Source of the DNA: an uncultured Clostridia bacterium
GTDB taxonomy: Bacteria; Bacillota; Clostridia; TANB77; UBA1234
DNA: 64,000 bases
Reading direction: 5' to 3'
Assembly (NCBI GenBank): GCA_934169745.1
Contig: CAKPOE010000004.1
Span: forward strand, 1-64,000
The stretch's first letter is position 1, and each line of letters starts with the position of its first letter. Below are positions 26,463 to 35,139 of this stretch, piece by piece. Under the pieces are notes generated by a model, which saw only the letters and a program-made list of their open reading frames with translations, was not told where the DNA came from and made no database searches. A program made the translations under genes and the position numbers.

Positions 26463-28133
26463 ATGGAAAATCAAACATTCTCATTCAAAAAATTATTTAT
26501 CTTTTTAATTGTTTTTATAATTGTAGCAGTTGGAGTTACATTCGCTCTAATAACTATCAAAAACAATTCAAATAATAGTAATATTATCACGCCAAAAGAT
26601 GATGACGTTATTGTTCCCACTACTCGTAAAGAAGTAGATTACACCTACGGATTAACTACATTAGCAGAAAAATATACGACTAACAATATTGAAATTGAAG
26701 AATTAAGTTATACTGAGGGAGCAGGTATTAAGGAAGAAACTAGTTGGGGTACATTTTATGAATATCCTCTAAAAGTAAAATATTTTGAAATACATGGTTT
26801 AAAAAACAAGAATGTTGAAAATAAAATAAACGCTTTAATTAAAGACACTGCATTTAGCATTATCCCCAAAGAAACTGCTGAATTTAAATCAGTGTCATGC
26901 GATATCAGTGCAAACTTCAACAATATACTATCTCTATCTATTAGTGGCTCTGCAAAAAACAAAAGCAAAGATAATAGTTATTTATATGACTATTTGCCAG
27001 GTAGTTCGTCGGCTTTGCTAAACATTAATCTAAACGATGGAAGTTTGATTAATATAGAAGATGTATTTGTCGATAATCTTGATATTACAAATCTTATAGC
27101 AAAATACGCTTACGAAAGTAGCTATGCTTCAAATCTCATACGTTTTGATCCGGAAACAGGAAAAATTCTTCCTCTTGATGTAGAAAAAATTGAAAGTGAA
27201 GCTTATGATTTTATGACTGAAATAAGAAATAGCGGTTATGATTTTATCATCAGTCCATTCAGTGTTTCTATACGTTCAACAAGCGGTACATATGCTAATA
27301 TACCACTTGAAAAAGCATACAAAGAATTTGCATTCTTTAAAAGATTTTTAAGTCAAGAAAGTTTATTTACAAACGAATACAATAACGCAAAAGAAATATA
27401 TTTAGGTTTTGATGAGTATAGCACTGACAATTTTATGGAACCACTTGACAACCTTTTTATATATTTTTACTCTTCGGAAACTAAAGAAAATGATAAATAC
27501 TATAAAGATGTTTTTCTCAAGTCTATCTTAGAACGAATTGAAGCAGAAAAAGAATATTCTAAAAAGCAACCAAACACAATGACTGTTATGCTGATAGACA
27601 TAAGTAATTGGCGTGATATTAACAAAAATATCAGATACTGGGCAAATATTTCTCGTTGTGAATTATCAAAAAAGCTTTATGACAGTGAATTTAAAGAAGG
27701 ACTTCTTAGATGCTATAGAGTATCTTCACACGCAAGTAACGAGATAGCAGCAAGTGATGCCGATTCTTTTTTTGAATCGTTTAATGAAAAAAATGGCAAC
27801 ATTCAATTTTCCTACAAGCAAATCGAGCTTCGCAGAAATGACGTTACCGGCAACTTACTAAGTGATAATTCTTCTATTATTCCGAATTCTTCTACTGAAC
27901 TTATCAGTAATAGCACATTAGCTTCATTAGGAAAAGACGAATTAAATAAGGCATACAATGAAATTTTTGCAAGACACGGTCACGACTTTACTACAGCAAG
28001 CCTACGCGAATACTTTATGGGACTTTACTGGTATAAACCAGTGTATAAGAAAAGTGTATCTATTGACGAATTAAACGACATCGAAAAGCAAAATATTGAA
28101 ATAATAAAGAAAAAAATAAATGAATTAAACTAA
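26463..28133 (+). CDS. Membrane-anchored protein with YARHG domain, copy 2
   Basis: A 556-residue paralogue of the gene before it, with the same N-terminal span and linker and a diverged DUF3298-like middle. It has an added C-terminal YARHG-type domain (NEIFARHGHDFTTASLREYF, then YWYKP), an extracellular domain often found in Clostridia and Lachnospiraceae. The start is the ATG at 26463, 6 bases after AGGAGGTCAATT begins; a longer frame from 26412 overlaps copy 1 and is less likely. The two genes form an operon ended by the long hairpin at 28144-28213. Confidence 0.82.
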   Translation: MENQTFSFKKLFIFLIVFIIVAVGVTFALITIKNNSNNSNIITPKDDDVIVPTTRKEVDYTYGLTTLAEKYTTNNIEIEELSYTEGAGIKEETSWGTFYEYPLKVKYFEIHGLKNKNVENKINALIKDTAFSIIPKETAEFKSVSCDISANFNNILSLSISGSAKNKSKDNSYLYDYLPGSSSALLNINLNDGSLINIEDVFVDNLDITNLIAKYAYESSYASNLIRFDPETGKILPLDVEKIESEAYDFMTEIRNSGYDFIISPFSVSIRSTSGTYANIPLEKAYKEFAFFKRFLSQESLFTNEYNNAKEIYLGFDEYSTDNFMEPLDNLFIYFYSSETKENDKYYKDVFLKSILERIEAEKEYSKKQPNTMTVMLIDISNWRDINKNIRYWANISRCELSKKLYDSEFKEGLLRCYRVSSHASNEIAASDADSFFESFNEKNGNIQFSYKQIELRRNDVTGNLLSDNSSIIPNSSTELISNSTLASLGKDELNKAYNEIFARHGHDFTTASLREYFMGLYWYKPVYKKSVSIDELNDIEKQNIEIIKKKINELN

Positions 28134-28143
28134 CGAAATTAAC

Positions 28144-28213
28144 TGAACGAAAAAGAGGCAGCCGGAAAATTGTTCATTTTTGAACGATTTTCCGGCTGCC
28201 TCTTTTTCGTTCA
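28144..28213. repeat. 33-bp modular repeat, two units as a long hairpin
   Basis: Units at 28144-28176 and 28181-28213 in opposite orientation with a TTTT linker. The outer 27 bp of each form a perfect stem, with TGAACGA at one end and CGTTCA at the other and the GGCAGCCGGAAA core. It sits directly after the YARHG gene and before the acyl-CoA synthetase promoter region. Confidence 0.92.
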
Positions 28214-28296
28214 TTTTTGCTCATCATTTGAACCCACCGGTCATTCCAGTATTATCTATGCTCTATTTTTTGTATAATAGAGTATGAGGTGATAAG

Positions 28297-30012
28297 ATGG
28301 TTCAAAGTAAACCTTTGTATAAAGTTAGAGAAATCAATGATTTAAAAGATATGATTACTCAAAGTGTACGCCTTTTTCCAAATAGGCCTGCATTTAAAAT
28401 AAAAAATCAAGCTGGCACATATGATATTGTTACTTATTCAAATTATCTTAGCGATGTAAATTCTTTGGGAACAAAATTAATTGATATGGGGCTACACGGC
28501 AAGAAAATTGCAATAATTTCTGAAAATAGATATGAATGGTGCGTTTCTTATCTTGCCGTTGTTAATGGCACTGGCATTGCCGTTCCACTAGATAGATCGC
28601 TACCCGAAAATGAAATTGAAAACCTACTAGAACGTTCTGAAGCTGAATGTGTTATTTTTTCAAAAAAATATGAAGAAGTTATGCAAAAAATTAAGCAAAA
28701 CAACAAACGATTAAAACATTTTATAGTTATGAATGACCCTGACACCACAAGCTTTTTATATCTATACAACTTAATTTCTGATGGTAAAAGCTTGATTGAA
28801 AAGAATAATAAGAAATTTATAAACGCAAAAATAAATAACAATGATGTGGCAGTTATTATATTCACGTCAGGAACTACAAGTGCGTCTAAAGCTGTTATGC
28901 TTTCTCACAAAAATATATGTTCAAATATAGTAGCCACTTCATCAATTGCCAAAGTCGTTCCAAGTGATGTGGCATTATCTTTCTTGCCTTTACACCACAC
29001 TTACGAATGTACTTTAGGCTTTTTAACAATACTTTACAACGGAGCTTCTATCGTCCATTGCGACGGTTTAAGATATATTGTGCAAAACTTAAATGAATCC
29101 CACGCTACTATAATGGTTTGTGTTCCTCTACTTTTTGAAAACATTCATAAGAAAATTTTTGAACAAGCCAAGAAAACTGGAAAACTAAAAACATTACAGA
29201 CTGCAATAAAAGTAAATAACGTTTTTAAAAAAATAGGAATTGATATGTCAAGAATATTATTTAAAAGTGTTCACAAAAACCTTGGTGGAAAAATACGTCT
29301 TTTCATATGTGGTGCAGCTGCAATTGATACTCAAGTAGCAAAAGATTTCAACGACTTAGGAATTGAACTTTTACAAGGATATGGCTTAACAGAAACTTCT
29401 CCTCTTTTGGCTGGTAATACTGATAAAGATATAGATGTTACATCTACTGGGAAACCTATACCTGGAGTAGAAATAGATATCATAAATAAAGACGAAGACG
29501 GAATTGGTGAAATAATTGCGAAAGGTCCTAATATAATGCTTGGATATTATAACAACAAAGAAGCAACTGATGAAGTCTTAATTGATGGATGGTTCCACAC
29601 AGGAGACTTGGGTATGATTAATGAACATGGGAACCTAAAAATAACTGGAAGAAAGAAAAATGTTATTGTTTTGAAAAATGGTAAGAATGTTTTTCCAGAG
29701 GAACTTGAAGGACTTTTAAACAAAGATGAACTTATAAAAGAATCTCTTGTTTGGGGCGAAGAAAAAGGCGACGGAGATGTTACAGTAAATGCGAAAATCG
29801 TTCCAAACATGGAAACAATAAAAAAGAAATTTGGTAGCTTAACCGATTCTCAATTAAACGAAAAGATTAAAGAAATAATTAAAAATGTAAATCACAAATT
29901 GTCATCATATAAGGCAATTAAAAAATTCGAAATATCTTTCGATGAATTTGTAAAAACAACAACCCAAAAAGTAAAACGATTTGAAGAGTTAAAGAAAAAC
30001 AAACGTCAATAG
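28297..30012 (+). CDS. Long-chain acyl-CoA synthetase-like AMP-forming ligase
   Basis: This enzyme activates a carboxylic acid with ATP to an acyl adenylate and then a thioester. The 571-residue protein has the family motifs in order: the P-loop IIFTSGTTSASKAVMLSHK near 190, GYGLTETSP near 362, the YNNKEATDEVLIDGWFHTGD block near 410, the hinge GRKKNVIVLKNGKNVFPEEL, and a C-terminal lysine region (TTQKVKRFEEL). The length and motifs fit the FadD/long-chain group, but the substrate cannot be fixed. GAGGTGAT lies before the ATG, and TATAAT at 28273-28278 with a weak -35 box may be the promoter. No fatty-acid genes are adjacent. Confidence 0.9.
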   Translation: MVQSKPLYKVREINDLKDMITQSVRLFPNRPAFKIKNQAGTYDIVTYSNYLSDVNSLGTKLIDMGLHGKKIAIISENRYEWCVSYLAVVNGTGIAVPLDRSLPENEIENLLERSEAECVIFSKKYEEVMQKIKQNNKRLKHFIVMNDPDTTSFLYLYNLISDGKSLIEKNNKKFINAKINNNDVAVIIFTSGTTSASKAVMLSHKNICSNIVATSSIAKVVPSDVALSFLPLHHTYECTLGFLTILYNGASIVHCDGLRYIVQNLNESHATIMVCVPLLFENIHKKIFEQAKKTGKLKTLQTAIKVNNVFKKIGIDMSRILFKSVHKNLGGKIRLFICGAAAIDTQVAKDFNDLGIELLQGYGLTETSPLLAGNTDKDIDVTSTGKPIPGVEIDIINKDEDGIGEIIAKGPNIMLGYYNNKEATDEVLIDGWFHTGDLGMINEHGNLKITGRKKNVIVLKNGKNVFPEELEGLLNKDELIKESLVWGEEKGDGDVTVNAKIVPNMETIKKKFGSLTDSQLNEKIKEIIKNVNHKLSSYKAIKKFEISFDEFVKTTTQKVKRFEELKKNKRQ

Positions 30013-30017
30013 TAAAA

Positions 30018-30066
30018 AGCCAATTGTACCATTGCATAAGCAACGTACAATTGGCTTCTATCTTTC
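30018..30066 (+). terminator. Terminator of the acyl-CoA synthetase gene
   Basis: A 12-bp perfect stem AGCCAATTGTAC / GTACAATTGGCT (30018-30029, 30045-30056) followed by a broken T-rich run. The next gene converges from the other side. Confidence 0.65.
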
Positions 30067-30076
30067 TTACTGCTCA

Positions 30077-31012
30077 TTATTTTAAATAATACTCTATTAG
30101 CTTTATATATTGGTCCTGTGCATTTAAGCAAGTATCGATCAAATAACCCTTTTCGGTTTTGTTTTGATATTCTTTTAATCCTCTATAATAAAATAATTTA
30201 TCCTTATTCATTATAATAAACGGAATAATATTATTCTTTAAGCACTCTTTAAATGCGATCATTCTTCCAACTCTGCCATTGCCATCTTGAAATGGATGTA
30301 TTTTTTCAAACCTCGCATGAAATTCTATTATTTCATTTATTGTTATTTTTGATAAACTGTTATACCATTTCATTAAATTTTGCATATCTTTAGCAACCTG
30401 CTTTGGAGATGAAGTTTTCATGTTTCCCGCTTCATTTGCTAATTTTTTATATTCTCCAATATTGAACCATTCTTTTCTACTATCCATAGTTCCTTCTTTA
30501 AGTATTTTTTGAAATGTTTTAATTATATCTTCTGTTAATTCTTCTTTAGCTATATCCAGCATATAATCAACCAACTTAAAATGATTTGCTGTTTCCAATA
30601 TATCATCAACACTTGTTACGGTTTCTTTTTCAAATAAAATTGTATTAGTTTCATAAATATATCTTGTTTGATCTTCTGTCAGTTTACTTCCCTCAATATG
30701 ATTAGTATTATATGCAAATATAATTTGTGTATTGTGATATAGATTTCCCTTTAATCCCATTTCTTTTTGTTCTCTTAGTACTTTCAATACATTAACTTTT
30801 GATATATCGAATTTTTCTTCGTCTCTTATTAATTCATCAACAGTTATATTAAATGTTTCCGCTAATCTTTTTAAAGATTCAATATTGGGTTCTAAACTTC
30901 CTGATTCATATTTGGAAATAGTTCCTGGTTCAACTTCCAATATTTCAGCAATTTCTTTTTGAGTCATTTTATTTAATTCTCTATATTCTCTCAGTTTACT
31001 TCCAATATTCAT
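30077..31012 (-). CDS. Xre-Fic fusion protein (AMPylase-like)
   Basis: A 311-residue protein in two parts. Residues 1-65 are an Xre helix-turn-helix (MTQKEIAEILEVEPGTISKY). Residues about 95-310 are a Fic domain with the complete active motif HPFQDGNGRVGR at 239-250 and an inhibitory-helix motif TNHIEG at 103-108, matching (S/T)xxxE(G/N). Fic enzymes transfer AMP, or sometimes another group, to a target hydroxyl; the inhibitory Glu normally holds them off. The DNA-binding domain suggests self-regulation. The ATG at 31012 follows AAAGGAAG. It is chromosomal, unlike the second Fic protein at 44401, and belongs to a different architecture. Confidence 0.9.
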   Translation of the reverse strand: MNIGSKLREYRELNKMTQKEIAEILEVEPGTISKYESGSLEPNIESLKRLAETFNITVDELIRDEEKFDISKVNVLKVLREQKEMGLKGNLYHNTQIIFAYNTNHIEGSKLTEDQTRYIYETNTILFEKETVTSVDDILETANHFKLVDYMLDIAKEELTEDIIKTFQKILKEGTMDSRKEWFNIGEYKKLANEAGNMKTSSPKQVAKDMQNLMKWYNSLSKITINEIIEFHARFEKIHPFQDGNGRVGRMIAFKECLKNNIIPFIIMNKDKLFYYRGLKEYQNKTEKGYLIDTCLNAQDQYIKLIEYYLK

Positions 31013-31191
31013 AACTTCACTTCCTTTTTTCAACCTCTATATATTATACCATATTATTTCCAAAAAAGATAGCATTTATGTATATATTGTATGATAAATT
31101 CCAAAACAGATACTTATCATATCTTTTCTACTGCCTTAAAAGCTTTGTATTTTTTCTCATCTTTTAACTTTTTCCATGTTTGACCGATTTC

Positions 31192-32811
31192 TTAATTATT
31201 TATTTCTATTATCCTTTCAGCATTTTTTACTACATTTTTATCATGAGCAATTATTACAATTGTATGATTCTCTTTAAATTTAAGCAACACATCTAATATC
31301 TTATCTTGCTCACTATCTGTAAGCCCAAGTAAAGCCTCGTCAAATAGCATTATCTTTGAACCCTTAAGTATAATCCTTGCTATAGCTATCATTTTCTTTA
31401 AACTCAATGGAATTCCATCATTTTCCCCAACCACTGTATTATATCTGTTTTTCAAAGCCATAATTTCTTCATGAATTCCAAGCTCAGAGCACACGTCTAC
31501 AACTTTTTTCAAGTCTGGTTCAACTAACAATAAATTATCTTCTATAGTCATAGCAAATAATGCTGTATCCTGCCTCAAAAGCGATATTTTAGAAAAGTAT
31601 TCTTCATCAGATATTTCATTTATATTTGTGCCATCTATTAAAATTTCACCTTCGTGTTGCCTGTTTAACTTTAATAACAAATCAAACACACCCGACTTAC
31701 CATTGCCATCTTTTCCTGTTATTACGGTTAATGTATTTGGCTCTATTTCAAAAGAAACATTCTTTAACATTGGATCATTTCTATACCCATAGAGTATATT
31801 TCTAAACTCAATTTTCCCATCAGTTATATATTCTTTAGCGTTTTCCACAACTCTCTTAGGCATACTATACTCTATCAAATGATTAAATCTCTCTAAAGAT
31901 ACTTTAAAGTTTGTATATTCAACGCTAAGCGTCAATATTGTTCCAAAATTATCTATAATTTTTTGATAGTAATTATAAATTATAAGTAACGCATCAATCT
32001 CAAGTCTTCCTTGCATTACAAGATATATTCCGTATCCAACTGATAATAGTCTTGCAATTTCTATCGTTAAAAGTGATTTTTGCGTATTCCAAGTATATTT
32101 TACGTAATACTTTGAATTTGCTTTCAAGTACTTATTGGTTTGCTCTCTGGTTTTTGGTGCTATCTTATCAAAAATATTAAAACACTTTATATCTTTAATA
32201 TTCTTAAAATACTCATGAAGCGAAAAAGCTAATTTATCAAGTTCGCCTTTCTTATTTCCATTGTATTCCTCCACCTTTTTATTTTGCATTGGAATAATTA
32301 AAACCAGAATTAGGGAAATAGCTACTGCAACAATAAATATCCAAATGTTTATTGATAAAAAGTACGCATATATTACTAAAAACTCTAGTATTTGTACCGT
32401 TCTCATGACTAAGTTTGAAAAGAAAGCAGTAATAACATCCACATCTGATGTAAGTATGTTGGTGTACTGTCCTACGTTAAATCGTGACAAACTAAATATG
32501 GAATTTTCATTTGTTTTATTTACACCTAAACTATTGTAATAATAATATATCTTTTCATATAAATCGTACAATGTTTTTTGGTTAACACCTTCTAGTATCC
32601 TATATATTGTTACTAAAATAATTGATGAAACAATATATATTATAGCTGCTTCATATTCACCTTTTGTAGCCAAGTTTATAGCCATACTAAATAAAACCGG
32701 TATAACAAGTAATACTCCTCTTATTAAAACAGATGAAAGTAATTTTATCCAATACTCTTTCTTAGCCGCTTTATATGTTTTTCCAAATTCTTTCCAAAAT
32801 TTTATTTTCAT
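31192..32811 (-). CDS. ABC exporter (membrane-ATPase fusion) with degenerate C-loop
   Basis: The 539-residue half-transporter has about six spans in residues 20-300 and an ATPase domain from about 325. Walker A (GKDGNGKSG) is near 360 and Walker B is LFDEALLGL. The switch region is IVIIAHDKN. The C-loop that should read LSGGQ is PLSLKKM, which is unusual and may lower ATP hydrolysis. GGAGG lies 8 bases before the ATG at 32811. No partner gene is adjacent, so it probably works as a homodimer. The substrate is unknown; peptide, lipid or drug export are all possible. Confidence 0.85.
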   Translation of the reverse strand: MKIKFWKEFGKTYKAAKKEYWIKLLSSVLIRGVLLVIPVLFSMAINLATKGEYEAAIIYIVSSIILVTIYRILEGVNQKTLYDLYEKIYYYYNSLGVNKTNENSIFSLSRFNVGQYTNILTSDVDVITAFFSNLVMRTVQILEFLVIYAYFLSINIWIFIVAVAISLILVLIIPMQNKKVEEYNGNKKGELDKLAFSLHEYFKNIKDIKCFNIFDKIAPKTREQTNKYLKANSKYYVKYTWNTQKSLLTIEIARLLSVGYGIYLVMQGRLEIDALLIIYNYYQKIIDNFGTILTLSVEYTNFKVSLERFNHLIEYSMPKRVVENAKEYITDGKIEFRNILYGYRNDPMLKNVSFEIEPNTLTVITGKDGNGKSGVFDLLLKLNRQHEGEILIDGTNINEISDEEYFSKISLLRQDTALFAMTIEDNLLLVEPDLKKVVDVCSELGIHEEIMALKNRYNTVVGENDGIPLSLKKMIAIARIILKGSKIMLFDEALLGLTDSEQDKILDVLLKFKENHTIVIIAHDKNVVKNAERIIEINN

Positions 32812-32900
32812 TTGTACGCCCTCCACATGATATTATTTTACCATTATGAATAAAAAAGTAAATAACGCAAATAATAACTTTTGTGATTTTTATGTGAAAA

Positions 32901-32943
32901 TTAGCACTCTCCTATTGACATTGCTAATTAGTAGTATTATACT
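32901..32943 (+). promoter_or_regulatory. CIRCE operator and hsp20 promoter
   Basis: TTAGCACTC, 9 bases and CATTGCTAA (32901-32927) match the CIRCE inverted repeat (TTAGCACTC-N9-GAGTGCTAA) with two mismatches, both in the right arm. The promoter TTGACA (32915-32920), 17-bp spacer, TATACT (32938-32943) has its -35 box inside the element. By established knowledge the HrcA repressor binds CIRCE and is released on heat shock. hrcA itself is not in the window. Confidence 0.88.
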
Positions 32944-33029
32944 TGCAAATGAAATAAGTGATAAGGCTTATTTTAGGAAGCGTCTAATCACTTCATAATA
33001 AAATAATTTTTAATAAGGAGTTGGTTTTT

Positions 33030-33449
33030 ATGATGTTAATACCAAGAAGAAGAAATGAGTTTGATTTATTTGATGATATGTTTCGTGATCCATTTTTCAC
33101 AAGACAAGAAAACAGATTAATGAGAACTGATATAAAAGAAAAAGATGGTAAATATATTGTTGATATAGATTTACCAGGATATGAAAAAGAAGACATTAAA
33201 TTGTCTATCGAAAATGGATATTTAACTGTTAATGCATCTGCTAAAAAAGAAGTAAATGATTCTGAAAAACACGGCACTTATATACATCAAGAAAGATATA
33301 TCGGTGAATGTTCAAGAAGCTTCTACGTTGGTGATAACGTAAAAGAAGAAGATGTAAAAGCAAACTTTAAGAATGGTACTTTATCTCTTGAATTTCCAAA
33401 AGAAAAGAAAGAAACAATTGAAGAAAAGAAATTTATACCAATTGAATAG
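33030..33449 (+). CDS. Hsp20 / alpha-crystallin small heat-shock protein
   Basis: A 139-residue small heat-shock chaperone that binds unfolding proteins without ATP. The alpha-crystallin domain runs from about residue 40 to 130, with YIVDIDLPGYEKEDIKLSIE, the YIHQERYIGECSRSF strand and FKNGTLSLEFPK. The C-terminal IxI-type anchor is represented by FIPIE. AAGGAG lies 9 bases before the ATG. It is a single-gene unit behind a CIRCE-type promoter, with a terminator at 33469-33506. Confidence 0.95.
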   Translation: MMLIPRRRNEFDLFDDMFRDPFFTRQENRLMRTDIKEKDGKYIVDIDLPGYEKEDIKLSIENGYLTVNASAKKEVNDSEKHGTYIHQERYIGECSRSFYVGDNVKEEDVKANFKNGTLSLEFPKEKKETIEEKKFIPIE

Positions 33450-33468
33450 TTTTGATTTTTCATATACA

Positions 33469-33506
33469 AATGCTCCCAGTCGACACTATTGACTGGGAGC
33501 ATTTTT
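33469..33506 (+). terminator. Terminator of hsp20
   Basis: A 13-bp perfect stem AATGCTCCCAGTC / GACTGGGAGCATT with a 9-base loop, running into TTTTT. The T run touches the CCA end of the converging tRNA-Gln gene. Confidence 0.9.
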
Positions 33507-33581
33507 GGCTCGGGTGGTAGGATTCGAACCCACGTACTGTCAGAGTCAGAGTCTGATGCCTTACCACTTGGCGACACCCGA
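33506..33581 (-). tRNA. tRNA-Gln (CTG)
   Basis: A complete cloverleaf on the minus strand: acceptor TCGGGTG / CACCCGA, anticodon loop CTCTGAC (anticodon CTG), discriminator G as usual for tRNA-Gln, and encoded CCA. Its promoter is at 33594-33622. A second tRNA-Gln (TTG) is at 47674. Confidence 0.93.
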
Positions 33582-33593
33582 ATGTACCTTTAT

Positions 33594-33622
33594 ATTATAA
33601 CAAAAGGTAACACAAATTTCAA
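33594..33622 (-). promoter_or_regulatory. Promoter of tRNA-Gln (CTG)
   Basis: Minus-strand TTGAAA (33617-33622), 17-bp spacer and TATAAT (33594-33599), 13 bp before the tRNA. Confidence 0.82.
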
Positions 33623-33662
33623 CGAAGATATAAATAATTTTAATGATTTGTCCCGCCAAAAT

Positions 33663-34901
33663 TTATCTCTGAACTTCTTTTATATCAACAGCTCTTATAT
33701 GTTTTATAGGCTTCCATTCCAATTTTGTATTAAAGAATGCTGATACATTTATGCCAAACCATGATAATAAGAAAAGTGGGTACGTTATTACACCTTTCGC
33801 AACTTTCCTAATATCTTTCTTCTCTATTAATATAACAAGTAAAGCTTGAAGTGTTAATAGCAATGCTCCAACAACATTAAGAGTCACAAACTTTTCAAGC
33901 CAAACAAGTCCACCAGATGGAACAAACAAGAATTTTACTAAGTTTAGTACTGTCATTACCAGTGAAATCCATAAAAGTGGTAATCCTAACATGTATATAA
34001 TTGCGTCTATTTTAGCTGGTGTAAAGCTCTTTTGCTTCATAAACATCGGCATACAACATCTGAATGTTTGTATATGTCCAACCGACCAACGAAGTCTTTG
34101 CCTCCAAGATTGCTTAAATCCTTGTGGTTGCTCATCATAAACTATAGCATCATGAGCCCATCCTAACGTATAACCTTTTGCAATAGACTTTATTGAGAAC
34201 TCTATATCTTCCGTCAATGTCTCTGTATGCCAGCCATTATTTTCCTTCACAACGTCCATACTAACCATAAATCCTGTTCCATTTATAAGTGGCGATAACC
34301 CGATTTTATATCTTGTGTAATGAAAAAATCTATTCATAGTCCAGTAAAAAATGGCATAGTTCGCTGTAACCCACGTGTCTCCAGCATTTTTTATATCTCT
34401 ATACCCTTGAACTATTTTCTCCCCTCTGCATAACCTATCATTCATCTTGTTATAAAATTCTTTATCAACTATGTTATCTGCATCAAAAACGCAAAACGCA
34501 TCATATTCATCTCTTTTTTCTGATAAGATATAATCAAAGAACCACTCTAATGCATAGCCTTTGCTTCTCTTTGTTTCATCAAAACGTTCCATAACAATTG
34601 CACCAGCTTCTCTAGCAACCTTTGCCGTATCGTCAGTACAATTATCCGCAATAACATACACATCTAATAGTTCTTTTGGGTAATTTTGTGCCTTTAAGCT
34701 CCTTACTAAATTACCTATAACATTTTCTTCATTACGTGCTGATATTACAGCCATAAATTTATGCTTTTTGTCTACAATTTTGGGTTTTTCTTTCTCTTTC
34801 ACAAATGAAAAAAGACAAATCACTATTTGATATATCCAAAAAAAGGATGCAAAAATAATGAGCATTTTCTCAATAAACATTATAACTTCTAACGTTCTCA
34901 T
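33663..34901 (-). CDS. Membrane glycosyltransferase, family 2
   Basis: A 412-residue processive-type GT2 enzyme. It has an N-terminal span (about 5-28), a cytoplasmic catalytic domain with AVISARNEENVI, CVFDADNIVD (the DxD metal site), LTEDIEFS (TED) and QRLRWSVGH (QxxRW), and three or more C-terminal spans. This is the layout of cellulose-synthase-like enzymes that make and export a polysaccharide. The start at 34901 follows GGGGAAG; the longer frame has no site. It is alone, without obvious polysaccharide partner genes, so the product is unknown. Confidence 0.9.
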   Translation of the reverse strand: MRTLEVIMFIEKMLIIFASFFWIYQIVICLFSFVKEKEKPKIVDKKHKFMAVISARNEENVIGNLVRSLKAQNYPKELLDVYVIADNCTDDTAKVAREAGAIVMERFDETKRSKGYALEWFFDYILSEKRDEYDAFCVFDADNIVDKEFYNKMNDRLCRGEKIVQGYRDIKNAGDTWVTANYAIFYWTMNRFFHYTRYKIGLSPLINGTGFMVSMDVVKENNGWHTETLTEDIEFSIKSIAKGYTLGWAHDAIVYDEQPQGFKQSWRQRLRWSVGHIQTFRCCMPMFMKQKSFTPAKIDAIIYMLGLPLLWISLVMTVLNLVKFLFVPSGGLVWLEKFVTLNVVGALLLTLQALLVILIEKKDIRKVAKGVITYPLFLLSWFGINVSAFFNTKLEWKPIKHIRAVDIKEVQR

Positions 34902-35092
34902 TTCTTCCCCTTTCAAGAAATTATATTCTATATTACTTTCAACTTTTACTTGCAATTTTTAGTCAAAATGATAAAAGTTCTTCTCTAGCATTATTCATTA
35001 TAGCATACCATACTTTCTTTTTCAACACATAACCTCAAAAATGTAAACCAATTATTTTTACATTTTTGTACGTTTTTTCCTCTATTTATGCT

Positions 35093-35120
35093 TTAAGGCG
35101 GGCATTTCTGCCCGCCTTAA
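35093..35120 (-). terminator. Hairpin after the Tim44-like gene
   Basis: A perfect 12-bp stem TTAAGGCGGGCA / TGCCCGCCTTAA with a 4-base loop lies just past the stop codon at 35140. There is no good T run on the minus strand, so termination may be weak, or it may mainly protect the 3' end. Confidence 0.5.
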
Positions 35121-35139
35121 GTATTTATTTTATTTCATT

